DNA of 28,980 bases, taken from CAZTBB01 sp964611755. Lineage in GTDB: Bacteria; Pseudomonadota; Alphaproteobacteria; Micavibrionales; Micavibrionaceae. The DNA lies in contig CAZTBB010000018.1 of the NCBI GenBank assembly GCA_964611755.1, forward strand, positions 1-28,980, given 5' to 3'. The translations under genes were made by a program, and so were the position numbers. The notes beneath the pieces are model-generated. The model was not told where the DNA came from. It worked only from the letters and a program-made list of their open reading frames with translations, and ran no database searches. Below are positions 1 to 8,229 of this stretch, one piece after another. Position 1 is the stretch's first letter, and every line of letters begins with the position of its first letter.

Positions 1-149
1 AGGCTGTGTTTTGAGAGTTGTTCAAGCATGTGATCAAAAAATCCGATCCCGGTTGAGATGTCATACACCCCGGTTCCATCCAAATTCAAGGATACGCTGA
101 CGTTTGTTTCTTTGGTTTCGCGATCAATGCTAGCTTTTCTATTACTCAT
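1..149 (-). CDS. hisB: Imidazoleglycerol-phosphate dehydratase, N-terminal part (cut by window edge)
   Basis: Reading the minus strand from the ATG at 149 gives about 49 residues beginning MSNRKASIDRETKETNVSVS, followed by LNLDGTG and then TGIGFFDHMLEQLSKHS. This is the characteristic N-terminus of HisB, which dehydrates imidazoleglycerol phosphate in histidine biosynthesis in the cytoplasm. FFDHMLEQ carries one of the metal-binding histidines of the family. The rest lies left of the window. No Shine-Dalgarno is visible. A weak AAGACA-17-GATACA promoter ends six bases before the ATG, so it may be leaderless like other genes here. It is divergent from the serine protease gene, with 54 bases between them. 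Confidence 0.93.
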   Translation of the reverse strand, partial: MSNRKASIDRETKETNVSVSLNLDGTGVYDISTGIGFFDHMLEQLSKHS

Positions 150-203
150 GATTGTTGTATCGTGTTGAGAGTTGAATATGTCTTTACCTCCTAAGAAAAT
201 GCC

Positions 204-1577
204 ATGAAACAGCCTTTTATTCTAGCTTTCTTTTTCACTGCACTTCTTTTTGTGGGCGCTTGTTCAGGCTTGCCGATAGAGAAAATCCCTCTCAAGCAAC
301 CATTGGAAACCCCCGATGATGCACAACCATCTCCTATTGGTTTTAATAAAATTGCTTTTGCTATTCCTACGGGTGAATCGATCCAATCCAGCTCCGCGCG
401 TGGCCCTCTTGGCTTTTTCTATTGTGACCTTCCCTACGGGCTTATTCCTACGCGCGTGTCCGGCAAGGGGTTTCCAAAGGATGAGTGGCGCGGCATCTTT
501 TTTCAAACTTTGGAAGGACTTGGTTATGATGTGACGGGCAATCCTGGGCGCTTGTTTGATGAGGGCGCGGATTTACAGCGCACGATTTATTCTGTTGGCG
601 GACGGATCACTGATATAAAAATTGACCGCTGTCAGCGTTCAAATATTTGGGGTGTGGATAAGGGTATTGCAGCTGAGGCCAATGTCACAGTGGAGTGGAC
701 GGTTTATGATTTATTAGAGCGGCGCAATGTCTATAAGCTTACAACGCGCGGATATGGTAAAACAGCGCACGCCATGATGGATGGAAATATATTAGCATTT
801 GAAGAGGCCTTGGCCGGTGCGATTCATAATTTGGGGGCTGATGAGGTTTTCCAGCGCTTGGCATTTTATGGCGACGAGCCTGAAAGTATTCCGGATACAA
901 TAGCAGACCCCTATGAAGAGCCCATTACGCTTTTCAATCCCAATGAAAAATTGACGCTGGATAATTCTGAAGGGTTATCTACTGTGCCGGCACAAGATCG
1001 TTTTGATGATTTACTCGATAATGTTGTGATGATTCAGGCCGGCCACAGCCATGGGTCAGGCTTCTTTGTATCAAAACAAGGGCATATTCTAACCAATGCC
1101 CATGTTGTAGGTTTGGCCAAGCGCGTTCGCGTCGTGAGCTCGGGTAAGAAGAAAAAAATGGTAGCCGAGGTATTGCGCCTTAATCGTAAGCGTGATGTGG
1201 CATTGTTGCGTTTGGAATACATGCCGGAAGCGCTGCAGAAAAAAATCAATCCTTTCCCTGTGCGGGTTGATAAAGTACGTGTTGGTGAGGAATTATATGC
1301 GATTGGAAGTCCAAGCTATGAGCGTTTACAAGACACTGTAACGCGGGGCATTCTCTCCGCACATCGTTATGATCGAAAGAAAGGCCAGCCTTTGCTTCAG
1401 GCTGATGTGACGATTCATGGCGGTAACTCAGGCGGCCCCCTCATTGATGCTCATGGTAATTTGATAGGCATGGCTGTGGCTGGCTACGTTGATGGCGCGA
1501 AAGATTTGAGTGGTTTAAACTTGTTTATCCCAATTGATGATGCCCTTAAAAAACTCGATATAACTGTGCAAAAATAA
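204..1577 (+). CDS. Lipoprotein with C-terminal trypsin-like serine protease domain
   Basis: The 457-residue product starts with a lipoprotein signal (hydrophobic stretch, lipobox VGAC, lipidated Cys20), so it should be membrane-anchored in the periplasm, probably at the outer membrane. Residues about 45-225 form an unrecognised domain. Residues about 270-455 are a chymotrypsin-fold protease like the DegP/S1C group: GSGFFVS then TNAHVV with catalytic His300, RDVALLRL with Asp331, and GGNSGGPL with Ser409. The triad is complete, so the enzyme should be active. No PDZ domain follows the protease, unlike DegP. Three genes later dotD begins, so it may be a co-located accessory factor of the secretion module, but that is only inference. 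No good Shine-Dalgarno precedes the ATG, and an ATG at 199 is out of frame and hits an immediate stop. Confidence 0.88.
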   Translation: MKQPFILAFFFTALLFVGACSGLPIEKIPLKQPLETPDDAQPSPIGFNKIAFAIPTGESIQSSSARGPLGFFYCDLPYGLIPTRVSGKGFPKDEWRGIFFQTLEGLGYDVTGNPGRLFDEGADLQRTIYSVGGRITDIKIDRCQRSNIWGVDKGIAAEANVTVEWTVYDLLERRNVYKLTTRGYGKTAHAMMDGNILAFEEALAGAIHNLGADEVFQRLAFYGDEPESIPDTIADPYEEPITLFNPNEKLTLDNSEGLSTVPAQDRFDDLLDNVVMIQAGHSHGSGFFVSKQGHILTNAHVVGLAKRVRVVSSGKKKKMVAEVLRLNRKRDVALLRLEYMPEALQKKINPFPVRVDKVRVGEELYAIGSPSYERLQDTVTRGILSAHRYDRKKGQPLLQADVTIHGGNSGGPLIDAHGNLIGMAVAGYVDGAKDLSGLNLFIPIDDALKKLDITVQK

Positions 1578-1578
1578 A

Positions 1579-1607
1579 TTGTCCCGCAGGTCAGATTTGG
1601 ATAAAAC
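1579..1607 (+). promoter_or_regulatory. Predicted sigma70 promoter of the lytic transglycosylase gene, leaderless
   Basis: TTGTCC (1579-1584), a 17-base spacer and TAAAAC (1602-1607) end seven bases before the ATG at 1615. No Shine-Dalgarno lies between, so transcription would begin at or next to the start codon. Both hexamers deviate from consensus. Confidence 0.4.
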
Positions 1608-1614
1608 ATAAAAT

Positions 1615-2031
1615 ATGGCAACAGCAAAAGTATTAGCAGCATGTCTGATGCTCGCATCCCAGACATATTCGGTCCCCCCGGCGGTTCTTGTAGGTATTTA
1701 CAAGGCGGAAGGCGGGCAGGTTGGTCAGGAGGTTTCAAACACCAATGGTTCTTATGATTTGGGGCCGATGCAGATCAACACCGTCTGGTTGCCGGAATTA
1801 GCCGAGATTTGGGGCGTGAATGAGAGCACGGCGCGCAAATGGGTGCGCGATGATGCCTGCACCAATGTTGGGGTCGCTGCGTGGATTTTGCGTGGTCACA
1901 TTGATGAAACGGACAGCTTAACACAAGCCATTGCCCATTATCATTCCCGCACGCCGCGCCATGGAACCCGTTATAAAAAGCGTGTTGTTGAGCTAATGGA
2001 TCAAAACGGCCTTCTCAGGGCTGTGCGCTAA
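1615..2031 (+). CDS. VirB1-like lytic transglycosylase (SLT domain)
   Basis: This 138-residue protein has the compact transglycosylase fold of type IV secretion and conjugation systems. It has a short hydrophobic N-terminus, VLVGIYKAEGG with catalytic Glu32, NTNGSYDLGPMQIN (the substrate-cleft signature), DDACTNVGVAAWIL, and AIAHYHSRTPRHGTRYKKRV near the C-terminus. Such enzymes cleave glycan strands of peptidoglycan to let a secretion apparatus cross the wall. Its position 138 bases before dotD supports a role with the dotDCB module. The signal sequence is short and lacks a clear cleavage site, so export should be checked. Two cysteines, in LAACLM and DDACTN, could form a disulfide. Confidence 0.85.
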   Translation: MATAKVLAACLMLASQTYSVPPAVLVGIYKAEGGQVGQEVSNTNGSYDLGPMQINTVWLPELAEIWGVNESTARKWVRDDACTNVGVAAWILRGHIDETDSLTQAIAHYHSRTPRHGTRYKKRVVELMDQNGLLRAVR

Positions 2032-2169
2032 ATTGTGCAAAATACCGCGCCTTCTTATGATTCTTGATGATAAATCTCAAAAGTGATCCGCAATGCCTTG
2101 CCGCCCTATCTTTCGCGCGCTAGGCTTAATAGTATAAGAATCACTCTAACGTTCTTTATTCTAAAGGCT

Positions 2170-2679
2170 ATGAAACATCTGCGTTTAACTTGTTTATCTC
2201 TTCTGACTGTGCTGCTTGTTCCGGCATGTGAAACTGTGGGGGAGCGTTTCAGTAAAGACTCAGCCCAACTTGTGGCACAGCCGGATAGCGTATCCGCCAT
2301 GCTGGCAGATGCGGCTGATCGCGCGTCCAACGCGCTTGAGACATTGGCAGCGGTGGAGCAATCAAGAACGCCTGGCGTAGATGTTAGTGCTGTTAACGGT
2401 GCACCAGCTGAGTTACGCCGTGCGATCACAATGAGTTGGGTTGGCCCGGTTGAGCCGGTTGTAAAGGCTTTGGCGGATCGTGCCAGTTATAATTTTGCCA
2501 CGATTGGCCCAAAACCGCCCTCGGCGATGGTTGTGCGCGTGGATGTGCAGAATATGCCTGTGGTCGAGGTGTTGCGTGATATTGGCCTTCAGCTCGGAAC
2601 TCGTGCTAATATAAGAATAGATGGCCCCCGTAAAGTAATAGAAGTGAATTATATTCCCAATGAAGGGGTGGGCGGATAA
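2170..2679 (+). CDS. dotD: DotD/TraH-family lipoprotein of type IVB secretion system
   Basis: The best start is the ATG at 2170, giving 169 residues beginning MKHLRLTCLSLLTVLLVPAC, a lipoprotein signal with lipobox VPAC. An upstream in-frame start would put 29 odd residues before the signal. The mature part has an Ala-rich helical linker (LADAADRASNALETLAAVEQ) and then a domain with RRAITMSWVGPVEPVVKALA and GLQLGTRANIRIDG, matching DotD, whose fold resembles secretin N-domains. In Legionella DotD and DotC are outer-membrane lipoproteins that help place DotH in the core complex. The stop overlaps the dotC start by one base (TAATG), indicating translational coupling. Confidence 0.85.
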   Translation: MKHLRLTCLSLLTVLLVPACETVGERFSKDSAQLVAQPDSVSAMLADAADRASNALETLAAVEQSRTPGVDVSAVNGAPAELRRAITMSWVGPVEPVVKALADRASYNFATIGPKPPSAMVVRVDVQNMPVVEVLRDIGLQLGTRANIRIDGPRKVIEVNYIPNEGVGG

Positions 2680-3557
2680 TGGCTGGCTGGATGTATCAAG
2701 ACAATAAAGATAGAGGCAGGATAATCATTCTGTCTTTCGCTTTATGGGGCATGATGATGTCTGTTATTGCTCTGGCCTCTTTCTCGAATGCCGCACAGGC
2801 TCAGGCGGTGCACGATACGCCGCCATCTTTGGAACAGCTTCAGGGGATCAAAAGGGAGCGCACCAATTATGGTGATGATGAATCGCTTGCCCTTGATATC
2901 CGCAATGATGCGATCCGGGAGGCCGCCATTTCATATGGTGCGCGCGGAGGCTTGGCACGCCGTACATTTGAAATTCGTCAGGAGCTTGAAAAGCGCAGCC
3001 GGTATATGGAAAGCGTTTTTAATTTCAGGGAACTTTTGATTCCGGCACCCTCGGGCTTGATGATTGAACCGCCGGTGGTGACCGAGAATATGAACGCGAT
3101 GATAATCGAGGCGGGCGGGCAGCAAGCGGCCGTATCGGACCGCATTTATAATATCATTCGTAATGTTCGCATTGTCTCCGCGCCGCGCACATGGCGCAGC
3201 TATCTGGAGCGGGATTGGGGCGTGGTGGAGCCACCGCCTGATATTTTACGCCCGCAAAACTCTGAAGAGCGCAGACTTTGGATGGAATTGGTTGCCAAAG
3301 GTTGGGCCGAAGGTTATGCGCAGGCTGATGAAATTTTTCAAGAAGATTTAGCCCGCCTGACGGCGGACTTTAACGGCATGGTGCGTTACCGCATGTTGCT
3401 CACGCAAAATATGATTTCCCAACCTTATGCCTTGTTGGTTGATCGTGGCGTGACGGGCGGTGGCAATGAGATGCGTATTGGTGATCGTGCGGTGCAGATT
3501 ACCGGAACTCCATCACTTATTTCAGAGGGGCAACGATGGCAACCCGCGAGCCGATAA
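2679..3557 (+). CDS. dotC: DotC-family type IVB secretion protein lacking a lipobox
   Basis: The 292-residue product matches DotC: PPSLEQLQGIK at the mature N-terminus, LDIRNDAIREAAISYGARGGLA, MIEPPVVTEN, RIVSAPRTWRSYL, and a C-terminal half with GWAEGYAQADEIFQEDLARL and GMVRYRMLL. Residues about 15-36 are hydrophobic and the sequence after them, NAAQAQA before VHD, looks like a signal peptidase I site near residue 43. Legionella DotC is a lipoprotein, but this protein contains no cysteine at all, so it cannot be lipidated. It would therefore be soluble periplasmic or remain attached by its N-terminal helix. It is coupled to dotD by a one-base overlap and to dotB by a 22-base overlap. Confidence 0.87.
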   Translation: MAGWMYQDNKDRGRIIILSFALWGMMMSVIALASFSNAAQAQAVHDTPPSLEQLQGIKRERTNYGDDESLALDIRNDAIREAAISYGARGGLARRTFEIRQELEKRSRYMESVFNFRELLIPAPSGLMIEPPVVTENMNAMIIEAGGQQAAVSDRIYNIIRNVRIVSAPRTWRSYLERDWGVVEPPPDILRPQNSEERRLWMELVAKGWAEGYAQADEIFQEDLARLTADFNGMVRYRMLLTQNMISQPYALLVDRGVTGGGNEMRIGDRAVQITGTPSLISEGQRWQPASR

Positions 3558-4702
3558 GCTTAGTTAAGGATAAAGATGATCACGCCAAAACCTGGGAAGA
3601 TGAACCCCAGCGTTTTACCGAAGATCATGTGGATGCGTTCTTGCTCTGGTGTGTCAAACAGGGCGCATCGGATATTACGTTGCAAACCGATCGCCCGGCT
3701 TACAATGAAATTCACGGCAAACTTTATCCGGGAACGCACAGGCCTTTGGATGCGGCCGATATGGCGATTGCATTGCAACGGATCTATGGCCCGGATGCCA
3801 CGGCGCGTTTGGCCTCTGCGCGAGATTTGGATGTATCCTATGAAATTCGTCCTGATCGTTATACGCGGATCCGCTTTCGTGTGAATATTACCGCAATCAT
3901 GTCCAAGGGGCGTGATGCGGCGCAGGTGACCATGCGTGTTCTTCCGAGTGAGCCTCCAACCATGCAGGAGTTGAATATCGAAGAAGATATTATTTCTAAC
4001 TGGGCACCGCGTCAGGGGATGGTCATTGTCACCGGCCCGACAGGCTCCGGTAAAACAACATTACTGGCGGCAGGAAACCGTTTACTCCTCGAACGTCCGC
4101 AGGGCTGCGGGAAAATGCTGACCTATGAGGCACCGATCGAATATGTTTATGATACAATCAGTGCCAACCGCTCGCTCGTGGCGCAAACCGAGATTCCACG
4201 CCATTTGCCCGACTTTGCCAAGGGCGTCCGCAATGCTTTGCGCCGGAAGCCTGAAGTTATTCTCGTGGGGGAGGCGCGTGACCGTGAAACAATCTCTGCG
4301 GCAATTGAAGCCTCGCAAACAGGCCATGCGGTTTATACCACAACGCACACAACTGGCGTGGCTAACACAATTCAACGCATGTTATCCACCTTTGATGTGA
4401 CCGAGCGCGAGGAACGCGCCATTGCACTGATCGAATCGGTTCGCTTGGTGGTAACCCAGGCTCTTGTCCCGCGCGTGAAGGGTGGCCGCATTGGTGTGCG
4501 TGAATGGATGATTTTCCCCGATGAGGTGCGTGATCGCCTGATGGATACGGATTATATCGAATGGCCGAACGAGATTCGACGCATGATCGATCAATATGGT
4601 CAAACCATGGAGAAATCGGCCGAGCTTGAATTTGAGGCTGGCGTGATTGATCGCCGTCATTATCTTCTGCTCTCTAATATGACAGGGGCTGGCGGCGTAT
4701 AA
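3536..4702 (+). CDS. dotB: DotB/TraJ-family secretion ATPase
   Basis: This 388-residue protein belongs to the PilT/VirB11-like ATPases and is closest in layout to DotB of type IVB systems. It shows an N-terminal PAS-like region (FLLWCVKQGASDITLQTDRP), Walker A GPTGSGKTT at 167-175, an Asp box-like stretch after it, Walker B VILVGEARD near 241-249, and His-box GHAVYTTTHTTG. The C-terminal arm follows (VTQALVPRVKGGR, then EWMIFPDEVRDRL). DotB forms a cytoplasmic hexamer that docks on the inner-membrane machine and powers substrate transfer. The start lies inside dotC. Type IV pilus PilT is the main alternative, but the dotD-dotC context argues strongly for DotB. The length is close to Legionella DotB. 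Confidence 0.9.
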   Translation: MATREPISLVKDKDDHAKTWEDEPQRFTEDHVDAFLLWCVKQGASDITLQTDRPAYNEIHGKLYPGTHRPLDAADMAIALQRIYGPDATARLASARDLDVSYEIRPDRYTRIRFRVNITAIMSKGRDAAQVTMRVLPSEPPTMQELNIEEDIISNWAPRQGMVIVTGPTGSGKTTLLAAGNRLLLERPQGCGKMLTYEAPIEYVYDTISANRSLVAQTEIPRHLPDFAKGVRNALRRKPEVILVGEARDRETISAAIEASQTGHAVYTTTHTTGVANTIQRMLSTFDVTEREERAIALIESVRLVVTQALVPRVKGGRIGVREWMIFPDEVRDRLMDTDYIEWPNEIRRMIDQYGQTMEKSAELEFEAGVIDRRHYLLLSNMTGAGGV

Positions 4703-4709
4703 TTTTTGC

Positions 4710-4715
4710 AAGGAG
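4710..4715 (+). promoter_or_regulatory. Shine-Dalgarno that sets the rsmE start
   Basis: AAGGAG lies 11 bases before the ATG at 4727. A TTG at 4706 in the same frame overlaps this site and is therefore unlikely to be the start. Confidence 0.65.
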
Positions 4716-4726
4716 CGAGCTCTCTC

Positions 4727-5449
4727 ATGGGTGATGATTTTCACAATATTCCCCGCCTTTTTATAGATCAGCCTTTTTCAAAGAACGCCGGATTAGAGCT
4801 TTCAAAAGACCAGAATCACTACCTGAAAAACGTTCTTCGGCGCAAAGAAGGCGATAATCTGCGTGTTTTTAACGCAAAAGACGGTGAATTTATTGCTAAA
4901 ATAGAAGAAATGGGTAAAAAGTCAGGTGTTTTGCGCTTATGCACCCTTCTTTTTGAACAGAAAAACCCTGAAAACCGTGTTTTTGTGTTATTTTGCCCGA
5001 TTAAAAAGCAAAAAATGGATTTTTTAATCGAAAAAGCGGTTGAGCTGGGCGCAACCGATTTAGTGCCTGTGATCTCCGAGCGAACGCAATATTCCAAAAT
5101 CAACAAAGATAGGCTGCATGCGCAGATGATGGAGGCCGCCGAGCAGTGCGAGCGCATGGATATTCCTCGCCTGCATGATGTTCAAAAGCTTGAAAAACGT
5201 ATTACTGAATGGGATGGCCCTGATATTTACGCCTGTATAGAGCGCGAGGATGTGGAGCGCGCGAGCACCATGCCGGATCAGGATCAAGATGTGGCTTTCT
5301 TGATCGGGCCTGAGGGGGGCTTTACGAAAGAAGAGACAGCATGGCTGGCCGACAAAGCACATATCCACCCCTTATCACTTGGCCGCCGTATTTTGCGCGC
5401 AGAAACCGCCGTCATCTATTGCTTGGCAAGGTTTACAAAAATTTCATGA
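4727..5449 (+). CDS. rsmE: 16S rRNA (uracil-1498-N3)-methyltransferase
   Basis: From the ATG at 4727 the product is 240 residues, normal for RsmE. It has an N-terminal PUA-like part (PRLFIDQPF, HYLKNVLRRKEGD, VFNAKDGE) and a C-terminal SPOUT knot with CPIKKQKMDFLIEKAVELGA, ISERTQYS, LIGPEGGFTKEE and LGRRILRAETA, the SAM-binding signature. The enzyme methylates N3 of U1498 in helix 44 of 16S rRNA in the assembled 30S subunit. It begins 24 bases after dotB and may be co-transcribed with it, although the functions are unrelated. No terminator is visible before the cox promoter region. Confidence 0.94.
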   Translation: MGDDFHNIPRLFIDQPFSKNAGLELSKDQNHYLKNVLRRKEGDNLRVFNAKDGEFIAKIEEMGKKSGVLRLCTLLFEQKNPENRVFVLFCPIKKQKMDFLIEKAVELGATDLVPVISERTQYSKINKDRLHAQMMEAAEQCERMDIPRLHDVQKLEKRITEWDGPDIYACIEREDVERASTMPDQDQDVAFLIGPEGGFTKEETAWLADKAHIHPLSLGRRILRAETAVIYCLARFTKIS

Positions 5450-5518
5450 GAAAATAATGGTTTATTTGCCGTAAAAATGGCTTACATCCCTATTGTGTAT
5501 CATCTGTGCATCTAATAC

Positions 5519-5547
5519 TTGCATGAGATGATAATCAAGTGTATTAC
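5519..5547 (+). promoter_or_regulatory. Candidate promoter of the coxBA operon
   Basis: TTGCAT (5519-5524), a 17-base spacer and TATTAC (5542-5547) lie about 70 bases before the coxB ATG. Start would be near 5554, giving a 5' leader of about 64 bases. Other weak hexamers are present in this A+T-rich gap, so the choice is tentative. Confidence 0.35.
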
Positions 5548-5557
5548 GCCCTTGATT
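5533..5557. promoter_or_regulatory. Inverted repeat around the candidate cox -10 element
   Basis: AATCAAG (5533-5539) and CTTGATT (5551-5557) are perfect 7-base inverted arms separated by 11 bases, and they flank the predicted -10 element. The geometry suits a dimeric repressor or redox regulator site. The arms face the opposite way from an FNR box, so it is not a canonical FNR site. Confidence 0.4.
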
Positions 5558-5617
5558 TAAAGCCTTGAATAGGGTTGAATCATTGCAAAAGAATAACCGA
5601 TTGGAAAATTGAAAATC

Positions 5618-6472
5618 ATGACCAAATATTTCGCAATTCTAGGACTATTATGTTTCACCGTTCTGCTCTCGAGCGCAGCCTATGCCGGAGCGCCCTATGA
5701 GTGGCAGCTTGGCATGCAAGAGGCCGCATCCACAACAATGGAAAAAATTCATGCCTTCCATGATTTGGTTCTCTACATCATCATTGCGATTACCATCTTT
5801 GTTCTCTTGCTTCTGGTCTATGTGGTGTTGCGTTACAACTCACATGTCAATCCGGAGCCATCAGACACAACGCATAATGTCCTGCTCGAGATTGTATGGA
5901 CGGTCGTGCCGGTTGTGATCTTGATCATTATTGCGATCCCCTCATTCCAATTGCTTTACTACGCGGACCGCACAGAGAATCCGGAGATGACATTAAAAGT
6001 CACAGGCTTTCAGTGGTATTGGGGCTATCAATATCCCGATAATGAAAACATTGAGTTCACAGCCTATATGATCCCGGACGATGAAATTAATGCCGATAAA
6101 GGCCAGCTTCGCGTGCTTTCAACGGATAACCCGATTGTTCTGCCAACCGATACGAATATTGCTATTCAAATGACGGCCGGTGATGTGTTGCACTCATGGA
6201 CGGTGCCTGCACTTGGTGTGAAAATTGATGCGGTGCCGGGTCGCTTGAACGAGACCTGGGTACGGATCAACAAGCCGGGCACCTATTATGGGCAATGTTC
6301 CGAGATTTGCGGAAAGAACCATGCCTATATGCCGATCGAGGTTGTGGCTGTGCCGCGTGATGATTTCGATGCATGGGTTGGGCGTCAGGTCGCAGGCATG
6401 AGCCCGGCGGAAGCCACCGAATTGGTGCGCGCGAAATTGCCTGTTCAAAATACAGCCGCGGTGAGTGAATAA
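5618..6472 (+). CDS. coxB: Cytochrome c oxidase subunit II
   Basis: The ATG at 5618 gives 284 residues, and GGAAAA nine bases upstream can serve as ribosome binding site; a TTG three codons earlier is less likely. A signal peptide (cleavage near SAAYAGA) is followed by two membrane helices (residues about 45-70 and 87-112) and a periplasmic cupredoxin domain. The CuA site is complete: His192 in VLHSWTVPALG, then GQCSEICGKNHAYM with Cys227, Glu229, Cys231, His235 and a Met three residues later. FQWYWGYQYP is the aromatic patch that passes electrons from cytochrome c. The subunit forms the electron entry of an aa3-type oxidase. coxA follows after 40 bases. Confidence 0.96.
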   Translation: MTKYFAILGLLCFTVLLSSAAYAGAPYEWQLGMQEAASTTMEKIHAFHDLVLYIIIAITIFVLLLLVYVVLRYNSHVNPEPSDTTHNVLLEIVWTVVPVVILIIIAIPSFQLLYYADRTENPEMTLKVTGFQWYWGYQYPDNENIEFTAYMIPDDEINADKGQLRVLSTDNPIVLPTDTNIAIQMTAGDVLHSWTVPALGVKIDAVPGRLNETWVRINKPGTYYGQCSEICGKNHAYMPIEVVAVPRDDFDAWVGRQVAGMSPAEATELVRAKLPVQNTAAVSE

Positions 6473-6512
6473 ACCGCATTGCCAAGAATTACTTTTTAAG
6501 GAGCTAATGAAA

Positions 6513-8138
6513 ATGAATGCAGCCAACACAGTCGTAGAAAAAGGTCACCATGGTGATGATCATGTGCCCGGGTTCTTTACCCGCTGGTTCATGTCCACAA
6601 ACCACAAGGATATCGGAACGCTCTACATTATCTTTTCGATCGTAGCCGGTCTTGTCGGTGGTTTATTCTCGATGATCATGCGTATGGAGCTGCAAGATCC
6701 GGGTGTGCAATTCCTGACGGATGATGCGGGTAATCCTGACGGGCATTTGTGGAATGTGATTATTACGGCTCATGGTTTGATTATGGTTTTCTTCGTGGTC
6801 ATGCCGGGTTTGATTGGTGGTTTTGGTAACTGGTTTGTGCCTCTCATGATTGGCGCGCCGGATATGGCTTTCCCGCGTTTGAATAACATTTCCTTCTGGC
6901 TTTTGGTGCCGGCCTTCTTCTTACTTGTGGCTTCTGCCTTTGTTGATGGAGGGGCCGGGACAGGTTGGACAATCTATCCGCCACTCTCCGATACGCTCGG
7001 GCATCCGGGTATGGCCGTGGATATGGCGATTTTCTCCCTGCACTTGGCAGGCGCAAGCTCGATTTTAGGTGCTGCGAACTTCATTACAACCATCTTTAAT
7101 ATGCGCGCACCGGGCATGACATTGCACAAGATGCCTTTGTTTGTGTGGTCGATGCTGGTGACATCGTTCTTGCTGGTCTTGGCTGTACCGGTTCTTGGGG
7201 GCGCGATTACAATGCTTCTGACAGACCGTAATTTCGGTACATCTTTCTTCCAGCCAGAAGGTGGTGGTGATCCATTGCTCTTCCAGCACTTGTTCTGGTT
7301 CTTTGGTCACCCGGAAGTATACATTATGATTTTGCCGGCCTTTGGGATTATCTCTCACATTGTCTCAACCTTCTCGAAGAAGCCGATCTTCGGTTATTTG
7401 GGGATGGCTTATGCGATGGTGGCAATTGGTTTCGTTGGCTTTATCGTCTGGGCACACCACATGTATACGGTGGGTATGGATGTGAATGTGCGTGCGTATT
7501 TCACGGCGGCAACATTGATCATTGCGGTTCCAACAGGGATTAAGATCTTTTCATGGATTGCGACTATGTGGGGCGGCTCTATTGAATTTAAAACACCAAT
7601 GCTTTGGGCAATTGGCTTTATCTTTCTCTTTACTGTTGGTGGTGTGACAGGGGTTGTCTTGGCCAATGCCGGGATGGATATCGCCTTGCATGACACATAT
7701 TATGTGGTAGCGCACTTCCATTACGTGCTCTCGCTCGGTGCTGTCTTTGCCTTGTTCGCAGGATATTATTACTGGGTTGGGAAAATGACAGGCCGCCAAT
7801 ACCCAGAATGGGCTGGGGCGTTGCATTTCTGGCTAACATTTATTGGTGTAAATCTGATCTTCTTCCCACAGCACTTCCTAGGTCTTGCCGGTATGCCACG
7901 TCGCTATATTGACTATCCGGATGCAATGGCGGGCTGGAATGAAATTTCATCCTATGGTGCTTATCTCGCAGGCGCAGCGACTGTTCTGTTTGTCTTTATC
8001 GCGCTCTACACCCAGTTCTTTGGCCGCCGCGCCGAGGATAATTACTGGAATGTGCAGCCGCAATCCATGACATTGGAATGGACAATCAGCTCACCGCCGC
8101 CATTCCACCAGTTTGAAATTCAGCCAAAAGTTAAATAA
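6513..8138 (+). CDS. coxA: Cytochrome c oxidase subunit I (aa3 type)
   Basis: The ATG at 6513 sits nine bases after TAAGGAG and gives 541 residues; an ATG six bases earlier is too close to that site. Twelve membrane helices are expected. Heme and copper ligands are present: His87 (TAHGLIMVFF), His266 of HPEVY with Tyr270 forming the His-Tyr cross-link, His315-His316, and His401 and His403 in AHFHYVLSLG. Lys344 in TGIKIFSW marks the K channel, and Asp117 in GAPDMAFPR marks the D channel. It is therefore an A-type proton-pumping heme-copper oxidase. A strong terminator follows the stop, so coxB-coxA is a separate transcript from the assembly genes. Confidence 0.97.
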   Translation: MNAANTVVEKGHHGDDHVPGFFTRWFMSTNHKDIGTLYIIFSIVAGLVGGLFSMIMRMELQDPGVQFLTDDAGNPDGHLWNVIITAHGLIMVFFVVMPGLIGGFGNWFVPLMIGAPDMAFPRLNNISFWLLVPAFFLLVASAFVDGGAGTGWTIYPPLSDTLGHPGMAVDMAIFSLHLAGASSILGAANFITTIFNMRAPGMTLHKMPLFVWSMLVTSFLLVLAVPVLGGAITMLLTDRNFGTSFFQPEGGGDPLLFQHLFWFFGHPEVYIMILPAFGIISHIVSTFSKKPIFGYLGMAYAMVAIGFVGFIVWAHHMYTVGMDVNVRAYFTAATLIIAVPTGIKIFSWIATMWGGSIEFKTPMLWAIGFIFLFTVGGVTGVVLANAGMDIALHDTYYVVAHFHYVLSLGAVFALFAGYYYWVGKMTGRQYPEWAGALHFWLTFIGVNLIFFPQHFLGLAGMPRRYIDYPDAMAGWNEISSYGAYLAGAATVLFVFIALYTQFFGRRAEDNYWNVQPQSMTLEWTISSPPPFHQFEIQPKVK

Positions 8139-8161
8139 AAAGGCTGATGATATAAATTTTC

Positions 8162-8188
8162 AAAAACCCCGGTTTTCCGGGGTTTTTT
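8162..8188 (+). terminator. Rho-independent terminator after coxA
   Basis: A-rich arm plus CCCCGG, loop TTTT, CCGGGG and a T tract form a near-perfect hairpin 23 bases after the coxA stop. Confidence 0.93.
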
Positions 8189-8229
8189 ATTATGAGCAAG
8201 CTGCAAAATTAGTGGTTTGTTAATAATCT

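Noticed and set aside
5531..5557. FNR box in the cox promoter
   Set aside because: The TTGAT and ATCAA half-sites are in the wrong order and spacing for FNR; only the inverted repeat itself is reported.
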